The translations under genes and the position numbers were made by a program. The notes under the pieces are model-generated. The model saw only the letters and a program-made list of their open reading frames with translations, ran no database searches and had not been told where the DNA came from. Of a DNA stretch of 64,000 bases, positions 63,186-64,000 are shown piece by piece. This DNA is from Alphaproteobacteria bacterium (GTDB lineage Bacteria; Pseudomonadota; Alphaproteobacteria; Rhizobiales; JAJFHC01). The stretch is taken from assembly GCA_021775805.1 (NCBI GenBank), contig JAJFHD010000124.1, positions 1-64,000 on the forward strand, written 5' to 3'. The stretch's first letter is position 1. Every line of letters begins with the position of its first letter.

Positions 63186-63809
63186 TCAGTTGGCGCTGGC
63201 GTAGCTGATGATCGACAGGAAGCGGATAGGCAGTTCTACAAGTTCTTCGGGGCCATGGGCCGAATTTGCTTCGAAAAACAGGCTGTCACCCGGTTCCAGC
63301 AAGTAGGTCTCGTGGGCATGGCGGTAAACCACCTTGCCTTCCAGCATGTAGATGAATTCCAAACCATCGTGCTGAAACAGCGGGAAAACATCCGATTGCT
63401 CGGAAAGCGTAATCAGATAAGGCTCCACGGTGAGCTCACCGCGCAGGCTGTGCCCCAGAAGCTGGTAGTGATGCCCCGCCCTGGTGCCGCGGCGTTGAAT
63501 GTCGAGCCCCTGGCCTTCCTTGACGAACACGGCGTCGCTCGCCTCTTCATACTGGCGGAACAAGGCCGTAACCGGCACGTGCAGCGCCTTGGACAGCGCA
63601 TTGAGAGTTGCAAGCGATGGCGAGGTCTGACCGTTTTCGATCTTCGACAACATGCCTGACGAAAGATCGGCCGCCCTGGCGAGTTCAGTTACCGTCAGTT
63701 TCAAGTCGGTGCGAAAGGAGCGGACCTGCCGGCCAATTGCCTTTTCCAGGACATTGTGCCCTTCCGACGTGCCGTGCGGGTTCTGTTTCAGGTTGGCCGG
63801 TTTGTTCAT
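63186..63809 (-). CDS. XRE-family regulator with cupin domain
   Basis: The 207-residue protein has an N-terminal helix-turn-helix of the XRE type (about residues 25-85: LTVTELARAADLSSGMLSKI, then NGQTSPSLATLNALSKAL). A C-terminal cupin sensor domain contains FPLFQHDGLEFIYMLEGKVV and YLLEPGDSLFFEANSAHGPE. Such regulators bind a small ligand in the cupin barrel. It is directly upstream of the glutamate-synthase-like operon on the same strand and is the obvious candidate to control it. Confidence 0.9.
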   Translation of the reverse strand: MNKPANLKQNPHGTSEGHNVLEKAIGRQVRSFRTDLKLTVTELARAADLSSGMLSKIENGQTSPSLATLNALSKALHVPVTALFRQYEEASDAVFVKEGQGLDIQRRGTRAGHHYQLLGHSLRGELTVEPYLITLSEQSDVFPLFQHDGLEFIYMLEGKVVYRHAHETYLLEPGDSLFFEANSAHGPEELVELPIRFLSIISYASAN

Positions 63810-63928
63810 GCACTCGCCCCGCTTTGTGAATCATGGAAACCAAGCATACAGTAATTTAGGGGGTATGCATCCCAGCGGGTCAGGGACCGGTCCCGGCAGT
63901 CGACGTCAGTGTACTGGAGGAAAGTCTG

Positions 63929-64000
63929 TTGAAACCCAACCAAATCTGGGATCACCGGTTTCTGAGTGTTGCCGAACTGGTGGCAACCTGGAGCAAGGAT
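63929..64000 (+). CDS. dCMP deaminase-like protein, N-terminal start only
   Basis: Only the first 24 codons are inside the window. They read KPNQIWDHRFLSVAELVATW followed by SKD after a TTG start at 63929. A GGAGG at 63916-63920 lies eight bases before it. The pattern W-x2-RFL-x-A-x2-VA-x-WSKD is typical of the N-terminus of dCMP/cytidine deaminase-family proteins. The zinc motif would lie beyond the end, so the call is tentative. Confidence 0.6.
   Translation, partial: MKPNQIWDHRFLSVAELVATWSKD

Noticed and set aside
1..64000. CRISPR arrays, prophage or insertion sequences
   Set aside because: No regularly spaced repeats, transposase, integrase or phage structural genes were seen. The only direct repeat noted is the two-copy 22-bp duplication.

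Overview
The window is a stretch of chromosome from an alphaproteobacterium, most likely of the Hyphomicrobiales (Rhizobiales). This rests on gene content and order: dgt-argS-SPOR-nagZ-scpA-scpB-tatABC-serS-surE-pcm-nlpD-like, then yajC-secD-secF followed by two homologues of mitochondrial complex I assembly factors; a PIMT-tolC-popZ-valS block; an ExoR-like Sel1 protein; an aapJQMP amino-acid transporter next to metC; and a glnT/glxBCD-type operon. Coding density is high and base composition is moderately GC-rich throughout. I saw no prophage, insertion sequence, CRISPR array or rRNA.

Layout. 1-6.3 kb (+): the 3' end of a class III nucleotide cyclase gene, an MscS channel, trmFO and a large DUF2339 membrane protein. 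6.3-11.9 kb (-): an M24 peptidase, NDUFAF6- and NDUFAF3-like genes, secF, secD, yajC. 12.1-13.0 kb (+): a DUF815 ATPase. 13.1-29.3 kb (-): a long housekeeping array for cell-wall hydrolase activation, protein repair, Tat export, chromosome condensation and tRNA charging. One apparently orphan ABC ATPase sits between scpB and tatA. 29.3-30.6 kb (+): erpA and xthA. 30.9-38.2 kb (-): ExoR-like protein, valS, popZ, tolC, PIMT-like protein. 38.3-39.1 kb: tRNA-Cys and tRNA-Asn genes. 39.1-45 kb: a methyltransferase and malic enzyme (-), then cysK-alaX-sseA-GNAT (+), a cysteine/sulfur-themed run. 45-53.2 kb (-): a universal stress protein, an ftsH remnant, and an amino-acid ABC transporter locus holding a complete aapJQMP set plus a second binding protein, a second ATPase and a DUF1194 protein. 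metC follows on the other strand. 54.8-58.6 kb: an accessory cassette of a secreted SGNH-type protein, SxtJ-family protein, a 49-residue DUF5989 protein and a NodU/CmcH-family carbamoyltransferase. 58.6-63.8 kb (-): a type III glutamine synthetase/gamma-glutamylmethylamide synthetase-like gene, a split three-subunit glutamate-synthase-like enzyme and an XRE-cupin regulator. The last 72 bases begin a dCMP-deaminase-like gene.

Most of the window is ordinary core genome. The parts that look least described are the carbamoyltransferase cassette (54.8-58.6 kb), the partly duplicated aap locus with the ftsH remnant (45.5-48.8 kb), and the split glutamate-synthase operon whose FMN subunit lacks the usual iron-sulfur cysteines. 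All functional calls come from reading motifs by eye; no database search was run.
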